Source: Terriglobales bacterium (GTDB lineage Bacteria; Acidobacteriota; Terriglobia; Terriglobales; Acidobacteriaceae). From it: 51,759 nucleotides of DNA. Position 1 is the stretch's first letter; each line of letters opens with the position of its first letter. Where the stretch lies: assembly GCA_030038475.1 (NCBI GenBank), contig JASHOU010000214.1, positions 1-51,759 of the forward strand, written 5' to 3'. Below are positions 42,313 through 50,074 of this stretch, one piece after another. The notes beneath the pieces are model-generated. The model searched no databases and had not been told where the DNA came from. It saw only the letters and a program-made list of their open reading frames with translations. The position numbers were made by a program, and so were the translations under genes.

Positions 42313-43479
42313 ATGCGTTACCACCGCCTCGTGTATCTTTTGCTGGTTAGCTTGCTCTACGGACAAGCTGCGCCACCCACGCCACCTGCTGCGCCTCCGG
42401 CCGGCGCCACCAGCCCAGCGCAGAACGCTTCTGCGCCTACGCCGCCGCCGACTCCTCCCGAAGTCAAACCCGACGATCCCGTCGTTACGATCAAGGGGTT
42501 CTGCGCCGACCCCTCGCAGCAGGGCGATAGTTGCCAAACCGTCATTAGCCGCGCGCAATTCGATAGGCTGGCCGATGCGCTCCAGCCCAACATGTCGCCG
42601 CCCATCCGCCGCCAGCTTGCCACACGCTACGCGTCGGCACTGCGCATGTCTGCCGTAGCCGAAAAACGCGGACTCGACAAAACTCCGGCCTTCGAAGAAA
42701 AGATGCGCTTTGCGCGGCTGCAGATTCTGGCGCAGTCGCTGAGCGTGGCGCTGCAAGAGGATTCCAACAAGATCAGCGATGAGGACATCGCGGACTACTA
42801 TAAAAAGAACGAGGCCAATTACGAGCAGGCCACGTTGATGCGGATTTTCATTCCGCGCGCCAAACAAATCACAACCGTTCCTGCAAAGCCAGCGGCCGCC
42901 GCTACCGGCGCGAAGACCACTGCGAAATCCACCACCAAGCCCGCGGCGCCGGCGCAGCCGACGGAAGCGCAAAAGAAGGCCAGCGAGGAAGCGATGACCA
43001 AGCTCGCCACGACGATTCGTGCCCGCGCCGCCAAAGGCGAAGATACCGACACGCTACAAAAAGAGGCCTTCGCCGCCGCTGGAATGCCGAGTAACGCCGT
43101 GAATACGAAGATGGAGAAGGTGCGCCGCAACACCCTGCCTCCCGACCAGCAGTCGGTCATGGATCTTAAGCCCGGCGAAGTTTCTCAAGTGATCGACCAA
43201 CCCAACGGCGGTCACTACATCTACAAAATGGTCAGCAAGGAAACTTTAGCTCTTGATGCAGTATCGCCGGAAATCAAGAGAACTCTTTCCAGCCAGCGCT
43301 ACCGCGATGCCATACAGGGTTTTCAGAACACCAGCGACGTTCAGTTGAATGAAGCCTACTTTGGCCCCGCTCGGAATCCCATGATGCCTCCGCCGCGAGG
43401 AGTCAGGCCGCAACAACCTATCGAACACAACCCCGCCGAGGACAACAAAGACAAAGATAACGATAACGATAAAAACTGA
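42313..43479 (+). CDS. PpiC-type peptidyl-prolyl isomerase / SurA-like foldase
   Basis: The 388-residue exported protein has a signal peptide (LVYLLLVSLLYGQA), a Pro/Ala-rich spacer of about 35 residues, a helical chaperone-like N-domain (VISRAQFDRLADALQPNM, LQILAQSLSVAL), a parvulin domain interrupted by an Ala/Lys/Thr linker (KPAAAATGAKTTAKSTT) with FAAAGMPSNAV and LKPGEVSQVIDQPNGGHYIY, and a Lys/Asp/Asn-rich tail (DNKDKDNDNDKN) encoded by short tandem repeats. Such proteins assist outer-membrane protein folding. The parvulin domain looks degenerate at the catalytic site, so it may act chiefly as a chaperone. Confidence 0.85.
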   Translation: MRYHRLVYLLLVSLLYGQAAPPTPPAAPPAGATSPAQNASAPTPPPTPPEVKPDDPVVTIKGFCADPSQQGDSCQTVISRAQFDRLADALQPNMSPPIRRQLATRYASALRMSAVAEKRGLDKTPAFEEKMRFARLQILAQSLSVALQEDSNKISDEDIADYYKKNEANYEQATLMRIFIPRAKQITTVPAKPAAAATGAKTTAKSTTKPAAPAQPTEAQKKASEEAMTKLATTIRARAAKGEDTDTLQKEAFAAAGMPSNAVNTKMEKVRRNTLPPDQQSVMDLKPGEVSQVIDQPNGGHYIYKMVSKETLALDAVSPEIKRTLSSQRYRDAIQGFQNTSDVQLNEAYFGPARNPMMPPPRGVRPQQPIEHNPAEDNKDKDNDNDKN

Positions 43480-43586
43480 GATGGCCGGAGGGAGATCGTC
43501 AAATCTCGGAGTAAGGTCGTTCAAGTTATGATCTCCGAGGACAGATGATCTGAACCAATAACTCAGACTAAGACGACCCGGACGAA

Positions 43587-44651
43587 ATGGATGCGGGCAA
43601 GCCAACCGTTGTAGTTACCGGAGTCTCTGGCAATCTTGGCCAGCGGCTGGTTCCGCAGCTTTCGGATTACAAAGTGGTGGGCGTCGATATCACGCCGCCC
43701 ACCCACTCCACAATCGATCGCTTCGTTCCGCTCGATCTCGGCGCGGAATCGTCTACGCGTGAGTTGCTGCTGCTTTTGCGCGAGGTGCAGCCCGCCTCCG
43801 TAGTCCATCTCGCCTTTGTCATTGATCCGCAACGCTCGGGCGTGCTCGATGTTGACCGCATGTGGCAGATCAACGTCGCCGGCACCGCCCGCGTTATGGA
43901 GGCCATCACCGAAGCCAATCGCAATACCACCCACGCCATTCGCCAGTTCGTTTTTCTGAGCAGCGTATCGGCCTACGGTTCCGACCTTCGCACGGCGGTG
44001 GCCGAAGACGCGCCCCTCGCGGCGCACACGCTGCCTTACGCCATTCACAAAAAGGAAAGTGACCTCGTCGTCCAGCATCGCGCCCCTGCGTTGCGTGGAT
44101 GCGGCGTGTTTGTTTTACGTCCGCACATCTTTGCCGGAGCCACAGTCGAAAACTATCTCATGGGAGCCTTCCGAGGAACACCGAATGGCAAAAGCCGCCG
44201 CGCCGCCCGCATGAGGCAGTCATCGGAGCGCCTGCCCTGCATGTTGCCCTACGGTCAGAGATATCTCGACAATAAAATCCAGTTCATTCACGTCGACGAT
44301 ATGGCTCGGCTGATCGCCTGGATCCTCAAGCGCGAGCCGGAAGCGCAGCGGCTCACCATCCTCAACGTGGCCGGACGGGGCGATCCTCTAACCTTCGCAC
44401 AGTGCATCGAACTGGCGCACGCCAAATTGTGGCGTGTTCCGGGGCAGTGGTCGATGCGGCAGGTTCTGCGCCTGTTGTGGAGTTGGAATATCTCGGCGAT
44501 TCCGCCCGACGCCGTCCCCTACATGACCGGCCAGTACATCATGAACACGGATCGCTTGAAGAAATTTCTCGGCCAGGATTACGAGCGAGTCATAGCAAAA
44601 ACCAACCAGGAAGCCTTCGCGGATGGGATGCAAAATGGGGTTCCAACCTAG
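43587..44651 (+). CDS. NAD-dependent epimerase/dehydratase (extended SDR)
   Basis: The 354-residue Rossmann-fold protein has the cofactor loop VVTGVSGNLGQRLVPQL (GxxGxxG), the segment VVHLAFVIDPQRSG, the Ser/Tyr region FLSSVSAYGSD with YAIHKKESDLVV (YxxxK), and later YLDNKIQFIHVDDMARLIAW, which fits sugar-nucleotide epimerases and related enzymes. The substrate cannot be inferred. The start lacks a strong Shine-Dalgarno. It is a single-gene unit convergent to the cupin gene, with 53 bp between the stops. Confidence 0.85.
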   Translation: MDAGKPTVVVTGVSGNLGQRLVPQLSDYKVVGVDITPPTHSTIDRFVPLDLGAESSTRELLLLLREVQPASVVHLAFVIDPQRSGVLDVDRMWQINVAGTARVMEAITEANRNTTHAIRQFVFLSSVSAYGSDLRTAVAEDAPLAAHTLPYAIHKKESDLVVQHRAPALRGCGVFVLRPHIFAGATVENYLMGAFRGTPNGKSRRAARMRQSSERLPCMLPYGQRYLDNKIQFIHVDDMARLIAWILKREPEAQRLTILNVAGRGDPLTFAQCIELAHAKLWRVPGQWSMRQVLRLLWSWNISAIPPDAVPYMTGQYIMNTDRLKKFLGQDYERVIAKTNQEAFADGMQNGVPT

Positions 44652-44704
44652 GGTCTCAGCGATAACGGATGCAAGTTTCCCCAGTTAAAAGCCGCCTCTG
44701 GGGA

Positions 44705-45070
44705 CTATTTGTTCGCGTAATGTTCCGCTCCAAGAAAATGCAGCGAGACATACGGTTCATCGCCAACGACCCAGCTGTCGTGCCCGGGCGGTCCGGGAGG
44801 AATGTAGAAAAGCATTCCGGCGCGGAGTTCGTGAATCGTTCCATCGTCCATCGCAGCAGTAGCGCAGCCGGAGAGCACCAGGCCAACATGCTCGACGTTG
44901 CAGCGCGTTGCGCCAACGCCAGGCCCGACATGCACCGACCACTTCCATCCCGGCTGATACGTGGCGCGGCCAACGGTCATGCCTCCGATGTGAACCAGTT
45001 CGAATTTGCCTTTTTCGAAGGTTCGCACTTCATCGGGATCTTCAAAGCGCTTCAGAACTGTCTCGAGCAT
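44705..45070 (-). CDS. Cupin-domain protein
   Basis: The 121-residue protein has one cupin barrel: GWKWSVHVGPG followed by CNVEHVGLVLSGCATAAMDDG and later AGMLFYIPPGPPGHDSWVVG. Metal-ligand positions are partly conserved (His in EHVGLV and in GHDSW). ATG 45070 has AGGAG 7 nt upstream. It may be a small metalloenzyme or a sensor; no substrate can be given. It sits 87 bp downstream of menG on the same strand and could share its transcript. Confidence 0.85.
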   Translation of the reverse strand: MLETVLKRFEDPDEVRTFEKGKFELVHIGGMTVGRATYQPGWKWSVHVGPGVGATRCNVEHVGLVLSGCATAAMDDGTIHELRAGMLFYIPPGPPGHDSWVVGDEPYVSLHFLGAEHYANK

Positions 45071-45157
45071 CGCATTACTCCTGAGCCGGAATCCGGAGAC
45101 GCGCGACAGAACGCTCCAGAGCAAGGTGATTTTTTCAGATTCCTCTGCATCTGCCAG

Positions 45158-45964
45158 TTAAGCGCTTTTCACTCCCTGGTAAAGCCCGGCAATGCCAAAA
45201 GTATAGGGAGTCCACGACGCCTGGCGAAATCCTGCCTGGCGCATGCGCTCCAGCATTTCGTCCGGCGCGGGAAAGCGTTCCACCGATGCGGGCAAATACG
45301 CGTAGGGACCACGCACGCCGGAGATGACCGTCCCAATCTTGGGCAGAATATTTTTGAAATAGACGCGGTAGACCGAGCCAAGCAAACCGCCGGGCTCGCC
45401 GAAGTCGAGAATGCCGCATTCTCCGCCGGGAGCGAGTACACGCGCGATTTCGCGCAAGCCCGCATCGTAGTCAGCCAGATTGCGAAAACCAAACGCCGAT
45501 GTGACCAGATGAAAATTTTCATCGGGAAACGGCAACTGCAGGGCATCCGCTTCGATCCAGCGCAGCGCTGTATTCTTCGACTTCTTGGCCGCGCGCTGCA
45601 GCATGGCGTGAGAAAAATCCGCACCCAGAATCTGCGGTGTCGCCGACCCGGCGCGCCGGCGCAGGGCGAAAGTCATGTCTCCAGTTCCACAGCAAAGGTC
45701 AAGCACGCGAGAGCCGGGACGCTTCAGAATCGCATCGAATCTGCGCGCGGTTCGCCACCACCAGAGCCGATCGACGTTGCACGAGAGGATGTGATTCAGG
45801 AGGTCGTAGCGCGGGGCAATCGAGGTGAACATTTCGCGCACCGACCGGGCCGCGGACTCGCGGTCCAATGCATCAATGGGCGCACCAAGCGGAGCTGCAC
45901 CAACGACCTTCTGATCCATGGTTCCGTGACTCATTGTTCCCTGACTCAATGTTTTCTGATTCAC
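45158..45964 (-). CDS. menG: Demethylmenaquinone methyltransferase
   Basis: The 268-residue class I methyltransferase has FTSIAPRYDLLNHILS and the SAM-binding motif VLDLCCGTGDMTFAL, then SAFGFRNLADYDAGLREIARVL and ILDFGEPGG, all signatures of UbiE/MenG. It methylates demethylmenaquinone (or dimethyl-ubiquinol in organisms that make ubiquinone; the window supports menaquinone). The first 25 or so residues (MNQKTLSQGTMSHGTMDQK) are encoded by word-repeat DNA (TGACTCAATG, TGACTCATTG) and look non-homologous, so the ancestral start may lie further in, near FTSIAPRYD. It is 40 bp downstream of aroB. Confidence 0.93.
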   Translation of the reverse strand: MNQKTLSQGTMSHGTMDQKVVGAAPLGAPIDALDRESAARSVREMFTSIAPRYDLLNHILSCNVDRLWWWRTARRFDAILKRPGSRVLDLCCGTGDMTFALRRRAGSATPQILGADFSHAMLQRAAKKSKNTALRWIEADALQLPFPDENFHLVTSAFGFRNLADYDAGLREIARVLAPGGECGILDFGEPGGLLGSVYRVYFKNILPKIGTVISGVRGPYAYLPASVERFPAPDEMLERMRQAGFRQASWTPYTFGIAGLYQGVKSA

Positions 45965-46004
45965 GATTCCCCGATCTACGTTCCATCAGCATCCGTGATC
46001 GGCA

Positions 46005-47102
46005 TCAATTTCGCGCAAGTTTGCGAATCTCGTCGACAGCGGCGCGAATCATCTCTTCCGGCACGTCACTGGTAATCTCAACCTTGCCGATCTCCCGCGG
46101 CAGAATAAAGTGCACCACGCCTCGGCGCGTCTTTTTATCGGAGCGCAATCTTTTCACGATGTTCGCTGTCTGCACCTTCATCTTCGGCAGTTTGCCAAAA
46201 CCGAGCACTGCGTTGGTAATGCGTCCCGCTGTCACGCTGTCCAATTTGCCCGTCGAAAGCGCGATATGTGTGGCGGCAATCATGCCCCAAGCGACCGCTT
46301 CGCCGTGAAGCAACCGCGTATAGCGCGTCTCCGCCTCGAGCGCGTGTCCAATCGTGTGCCCCAGGTTAAGCACTTGCCGCAAACCGCCTTCGCGTTCGTC
46401 TGCGCTTACCACCGATGCCTTCAGGCGCACCGAATCGGCTATAACTTTCTCAACCACAGCCGGATCACGATCCAGAATCTCGCGCCGTTTGTCTTCAAAC
46501 AGCTTGAACAGTCCAGTATCTCCAATGATGCCGCACTTCAGCGATTCGTAAAGGCCGGCGCGGTATTCACGCGCCGGCAGCGTGGCCAGAACCGCGGGGT
46601 CGACGAGCACCGCGCGCGGCTGGTGAAAAGTTCCCAGAAGATTTTTTCCTGACACAAGATTGACGCCGGTTTTCCCGCCAATCGCCGCGTCCACTTGCGC
46701 CAATACGGTGGTTGGCACCTGAATGACATCGATGCCGCGCATATAAATCGATGCCAGAAAGCCAGTCACGTCGCCGACCACGCCGCCGCCGAGGGCAATC
46801 AGCGTGGCATTGCGATCTGCGCCTTGTTTGACCAGCTTCTCGGCCAGTTGCTCCAGCGTTGCCAGACGCTTCGCGCTCTCGCCATCGGGCATTTCGAGCA
46901 GCGTTGTTTCAATTCCGGCGGCCGTCAACGATTTCAAAAAAACTTTTGACCAGCACCGGCGCACAGGCGGAACGGTAACGACAAACGCGCGGCGATTTTC
47001 CAGAATTTTGCCAAGACATTCGCCGGAACACGCAAGCAGACCGCTTCCAATCAGCACTTCATAGGATCGCGACGGCGCAGCCACGGGGATGCTGATCATC
47101 AA
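46005..47102 (-). CDS. aroB: 3-dehydroquinate synthase
   Basis: AroB makes 3-dehydroquinate from DAHP, the second step of the shikimate pathway that ends in chorismate, the precursor of aromatic amino acids and of menaquinone. The 365-residue protein has the nucleotide-binding and catalytic segments LIALGGGVVGDVTGFLASIY, QVPTTVLAQVDAAIGGKTGV, LVSGKNLLGTFHQP and LNLGHTIGHALEAET, with NAD- and metal-binding residues intact. ATG 47102 or the next ATG (47099) is the start. It is upstream of menG and downstream of terC on the same strand. Confidence 0.96.
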   Translation of the reverse strand: MMISIPVAAPSRSYEVLIGSGLLACSGECLGKILENRRAFVVTVPPVRRCWSKVFLKSLTAAGIETTLLEMPDGESAKRLATLEQLAEKLVKQGADRNATLIALGGGVVGDVTGFLASIYMRGIDVIQVPTTVLAQVDAAIGGKTGVNLVSGKNLLGTFHQPRAVLVDPAVLATLPAREYRAGLYESLKCGIIGDTGLFKLFEDKRREILDRDPAVVEKVIADSVRLKASVVSADEREGGLRQVLNLGHTIGHALEAETRYTRLLHGEAVAWGMIAATHIALSTGKLDSVTAGRITNAVLGFGKLPKMKVQTANIVKRLRSDKKTRRGVVHFILPREIGKVEITSDVPEEMIRAAVDEIRKLARN

Positions 47103-47203
47103 CCTTCATCATAGCGTATGGCCGTGTGCGGTGATCTTGTGTTGTCTGTGTCGTCTGAGCTGGAACGCTCGACTTGGCGGAAAGCCAGTGATTGATTACT
47201 CGG

Positions 47204-48103
47204 CTACTTTTTTTTCGGACAGAGCAGCGAAGCGATAATGGAGATTCCCAGAACGAAAAGCACAATCGCCAGTGTCCACTCGGTGGAAATTGAAACGTAG
47301 TGCGATCCGAGCATCTTGAGGCCGATGAGAATCAGCACCACGGACAGCCCATAATGAAGATACTGAAACGCGTTCATGGTGCCCGCCAGCGCGAAGTACA
47401 TGGAGCGCAGGCCGAGAATGGCAAACACATTCGACGTGTAGACAATAAAAGCGTTCAGCGTGATGGCGAAAACCGCGGGGATCGAATCCACGGCAAAAAG
47501 AATGTCGCTGGTTTCAACCAATAACAACACCACAAACAGCGGAGTCGCATACAGTCTGCTCTGGCGGGCAAAAAACCGGCCGCCGACGTATTCCTGCGTC
47601 ACGGGAAGAACTCGGCGGAAAAGACGCAGCACCAGATTCTTATCGGGATGAATTTCCTTGTCGCCGCGCAACAGCCTGAATCCGGAAACAACCAACAGCG
47701 CGCCAAATGCGTAGGTGATCCAAACAAAGCGGCTGATCAAGCCCACTCCCGCCACAATAAACAAGCCGCGCATAATCAGTGCACCCAGGATTCCTGCAAA
47801 CAAAACCTTGTGCTGGTGCTCATCGGGTACCTTGAAATAGCGAAAGATCACTAAGAATAGGAAAAGGTTGTCGAGGCTGAGCGACAGTTCGATTACGTAG
47901 CCGGCAACAAACTGAAGAGCCAAACTGCGCCCGTGCCACAACAACACCAGCACCGCAAAGGCCGCCGCGAGCGCAATCCAGACCGCCGACCAAATCAAAG
48001 CTTCGCGCAAGCCGGTGCGGCGCGAGCGCCGATTCAGCACTCCCAAATCGAGCGCCAGCACCGCAAGCACAAATAAATTGAAGAGAATCCAGAAGACGAG
48101 CAC
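47204..48103 (-). CDS. TerC-family integral membrane protein
   Basis: The 299-residue protein has about eight hydrophobic helices and the family signatures VIELSLSLDNLFLFLVIF (acidic residue in a helix) and VETSDILFAVDSIPAVFAI. TerC/Alx members act in metal-ion export (Mn) or tellurite/pH responses; in this branch manganese exchange is the best-supported function. It ends with a Lys-rich tail (CPKKK). It lies 102 bp upstream of aroB on the same strand. No yybP-ykoY-like riboswitch is obvious upstream. Confidence 0.93.
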   Translation of the reverse strand: MLVFWILFNLFVLAVLALDLGVLNRRSRRTGLREALIWSAVWIALAAAFAVLVLLWHGRSLALQFVAGYVIELSLSLDNLFLFLVIFRYFKVPDEHQHKVLFAGILGALIMRGLFIVAGVGLISRFVWITYAFGALLVVSGFRLLRGDKEIHPDKNLVLRLFRRVLPVTQEYVGGRFFARQSRLYATPLFVVLLLVETSDILFAVDSIPAVFAITLNAFIVYTSNVFAILGLRSMYFALAGTMNAFQYLHYGLSVVLILIGLKMLGSHYVSISTEWTLAIVLFVLGISIIASLLCPKKK

Positions 48104-48127
48104 AGGGAATGGTAACGAATCGAGTGG

Positions 48128-48151
48128 CAGGTGTCAGGTCTCAGGTCTCAG
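48128..48151. repeat. Reiterated CAGGTCT-type word repeat
   Basis: The word caggtctcag is repeated with variation in 24 nt upstream of terC. It is a direct rather than inverted arrangement. The 140-bp gap between rrf2-like and terC genes otherwise contains nothing I recognise. Confidence 0.4.
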
Positions 48152-48243
48152 CGAAACCGCAATTGGAAGCAGATCTCATTAAGAATAGAGGGCGACAACG
48201 AAGAAGCATGGCTCAAGCTGTGCCGAGTGTAACCGCGTTCCGC

Positions 48244-48756
48244 CTAAGAATGGCTCTCGCTTTGCGCCGCCATCGGCAGCACATGCGCTTCGACTTTCTT
48301 TTTCTTGCCACTTTTCCGGCGACCGGTCTTCAGATGGAAATCGCCGGGACCGCGATTGATCAGATCGGCGAGCGTGGTGTTTTCCAGAATTTCAGCGGCT
48401 GCATCCCGAACTTCAAGAAATACTTTGTAAAGCGCGCGGTGGTCGGTATCGCGATCGATGAGAATGCGCAACTGGTCGGCATCACCAAAGGGCGCGAGCG
48501 GCCCGTCAATGAGGCGGATAATCTCGCTCAATGGGATCTCCGATGGCGCGCGCCGTAAACGATATCCGCCCTTGGCGCCGCGAACGCTTTCTACTAAGCG
48601 CGCATTCTTCAATTCCAGAAGAATCAGTTCGAGAAATTTTTCCGGCAGATTTTCTTCGTAGGCAATGTCGCGAATCCGGATCGCTCCCTGCGTATAGCGC
48701 CGGGTCAGGACCATCATGGCCTGTAAGGCATACAGCCCTTTTTGGGAAACTTTCAT
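48244..48756 (-). CDS. Rrf2-family transcriptional regulator without the Fe-S cysteines
   Basis: The 170-residue protein begins MKVSQKGLYALQAMMVLTRR and has the winged helix with ENLPEKFLELILLELKNARL and the wing VRGAKGGYRLRRAPSEIPL, as in Rrf2, IscR and NsrR. It contains no cysteine at all, so the canonical iron-sulfur cluster (three Cys) cannot form. It must sense another signal or act constitutively; some cysteine-free Rrf2 proteins, such as CymR, sense protein or metabolite partners. The C-terminal tail is basic (GRRKSGKKKK). A plausible promoter and palindromic operator lie just upstream. Confidence 0.9.
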   Translation of the reverse strand: MKVSQKGLYALQAMMVLTRRYTQGAIRIRDIAYEENLPEKFLELILLELKNARLVESVRGAKGGYRLRRAPSEIPLSEIIRLIDGPLAPFGDADQLRILIDRDTDHRALYKVFLEVRDAAAEILENTTLADLINRGPGDFHLKTGRRKSGKKKKVEAHVLPMAAQSESHS

Positions 48757-48776
48757 GTTCTGCGCCCCAATTATAT

Positions 48777-48820
48777 CTATTTAACTAATAGGCATTATAG
48801 AAATGCACGCCCGCTGCCAA
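48777..48820 (-). promoter_or_regulatory. Promoter and palindrome upstream of the Rrf2-type gene
   Basis: On the minus strand, TTGGCA (48815-48820) and TATAAT (48794-48799) are separated by 15 bp, a short but usable spacing. Immediately downstream is CTATTTAACTAATAG at 48777-48791, with CTATT/AATAG arms, overlapping the expected transcription start. It is a candidate operator for autoregulation. Confidence 0.5.
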
Positions 48821-48899
48821 AGAAAAAGTTCTTTTTGCCGGCATCAATTTCGTGATTTCAGCAGCTTACCGCGCAACCGAACCCCGAACCCGCTTCCTT

Positions 48900-48915
48900 G
48901 TGCAATATTTTGCAC
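48900..48915. promoter_or_regulatory. Perfect 16-bp palindrome GTGCAA-TATT-TTGCAC
   Basis: A GTGCAA arm and its exact inverted copy TTGCAC flank TATT. It lies 144 bp upstream of the Rrf2-type gene, within the 248-bp gap to the PP2C gene. It looks like a dimeric-regulator binding site. The rest of the gap holds nothing that I recognise. Confidence 0.4.
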
Positions 48916-49004
48916 TTTGAAAGTCGGCGTTTTGGAGAGACAAGGCTGTGCGAAAACTGACTGCCTCGCACAGACCGCGTGCATTCCTGCGACAAACCCG
49001 CACT

Positions 49005-49775
49005 TCACCGCAGGCGCAGAATCTGGACTGTGATGTTGTCCGGTCCACCGCGTTCCCGGGCCAGATGGATCAGTTTGCGACCCGCTTGTTCCGCGCTTTT
49101 GTCCTCGACTGCATCCAGAATTTCGGAATCGGAGACTAATCCCCACAAACCATCGCTGCAGATTAAAAGCACATCTTCCGGACGGAGCGGCTCAGGATGC
49201 TCTGGAGAATCCATAAACAGCTCCGGGTTCGTGCCCAACGCCGCCGTCAGAATATTCCGCTGCGGATGATGCTCCGCTTCTTCCGCGCTGATCATGCCCG
49301 TCTCTACCAGACGTCCCACATAGGAGTGGTCGCGCGTCACCCGCGCAATCTGGCCGTCGCGGATCAAGTAGAGCCTGGTATCGCCCACATGGGCGTAATA
49401 GAGCTCATCCCCGTGCTCACGCCTCACAATTGCCGCCGCGGTGCAGGTCGTTCCCATCCCTTGCAGCTCCGAATGGGCAAAGCTGTATTCCCGGATTCGC
49501 TCATGCGCCGCTTGCAAGGCCTCAACCAGCGCGTCGCGCGGATTATCGCCGGCAAAGTCGCGATAAACAGCCATCAGGGTTTCCACCGCCAGCCGGCTCG
49601 CTTCCTGACCGCCTTCATAACCACCCATCCCATCCGCTACCACCGCCAGCCGGCCTTTGCGCTGGAAGAGCGCATCGTCCTCCGGCTCCCAATAAGCGAA
49701 CGAATCCTCGTTATTGTTGCGCACGCAGCCGATGTCAGTCTGGCTCGACACTTCGATTCCGGTGCGGACGTTCAT
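49005..49775 (-). CDS. PP2C-type serine/threonine phosphatase (Stp1-like)
   Basis: The 256-residue cytoplasmic phosphatase has the full set of PP2C metal-site motifs: CVRNNNEDSFAY, LAVVADGMGGYEGGQ, GMGTTCTAAAIV, HVGDTRLYLIRDG, LLICSDGLWGLVSD and GGPDNITV. It would dephosphorylate targets of Hanks-type serine/threonine kinases; no kinase gene is adjacent. Length is typical of the minimal bacterial form. A promoter with TTGAGC and TATAAT lies upstream, giving a leader of about 70 nt. Confidence 0.96.
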   Translation of the reverse strand: MNVRTGIEVSSQTDIGCVRNNNEDSFAYWEPEDDALFQRKGRLAVVADGMGGYEGGQEASRLAVETLMAVYRDFAGDNPRDALVEALQAAHERIREYSFAHSELQGMGTTCTAAAIVRREHGDELYYAHVGDTRLYLIRDGQIARVTRDHSYVGRLVETGMISAEEAEHHPQRNILTAALGTNPELFMDSPEHPEPLRPEDVLLICSDGLWGLVSDSEILDAVEDKSAEQAGRKLIHLARERGGPDNITVQILRLR

Positions 49776-49848
49776 CCGGTCACGACTTTAATCATGAAAA
49801 TGACAGGCATAGGGTAATTCTCGCCTCAGCAGGCCGAGCAAACCCCGG

Positions 49849-49878
49849 ATTATATAGGGTTACAGCCGGAAGGCTCAA
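49849..49878 (-). promoter_or_regulatory. Probable promoter of the PP2C gene
   Basis: On the minus strand, TTGAGC (49873-49878) and TATAAT (49849-49854) are separated by 18 bp. Transcription would start about 68 bp ahead of the ATG. Confidence 0.5.
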
Positions 49879-50013
49879 ACCGGGCATGGGAATGGTAGAG
49901 CCTATACACATCGTATTCCGCCGAGTCAGGGTGAGATATGGCACCGAGGAGCCTGTTAGGGAGCGGACCGGAGCGGTTCGAAATCAACCGGCCAGAGCGG
50001 CTTAAACGGAGAC

Positions 50014-50040
50014 GGGGACGGCCCTCATGCAGCCATCCCC
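50014..50040 (-). terminator. Hairpin after the lipoprotein gene
   Basis: GGGGACGGC at 50014-50022 pairs with GCCATCCCC at 50032-50040 (one G-T wobble), with a 9-nt loop. On the minus strand it follows the lipoprotein stop by about 35 bp. The T-run is poor. The flanking DNA (49879-50074) has no gene that I can see. Confidence 0.45.
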
Positions 50041-50074
50041 GCAAAATCGTACGCCCCTAGGCGCGCCAGTTGAG

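Noticed and set aside
44669-46075. A plus-strand frame of 468 codons across the cupin and menG genes
   Set aside because: It spans two well-supported genes on the opposite strand and their gap, and shows no family features.
1400-48151. CRISPR array
   Set aside because: The repeated words are short, variable and without regular spacers, and no cas gene is present.
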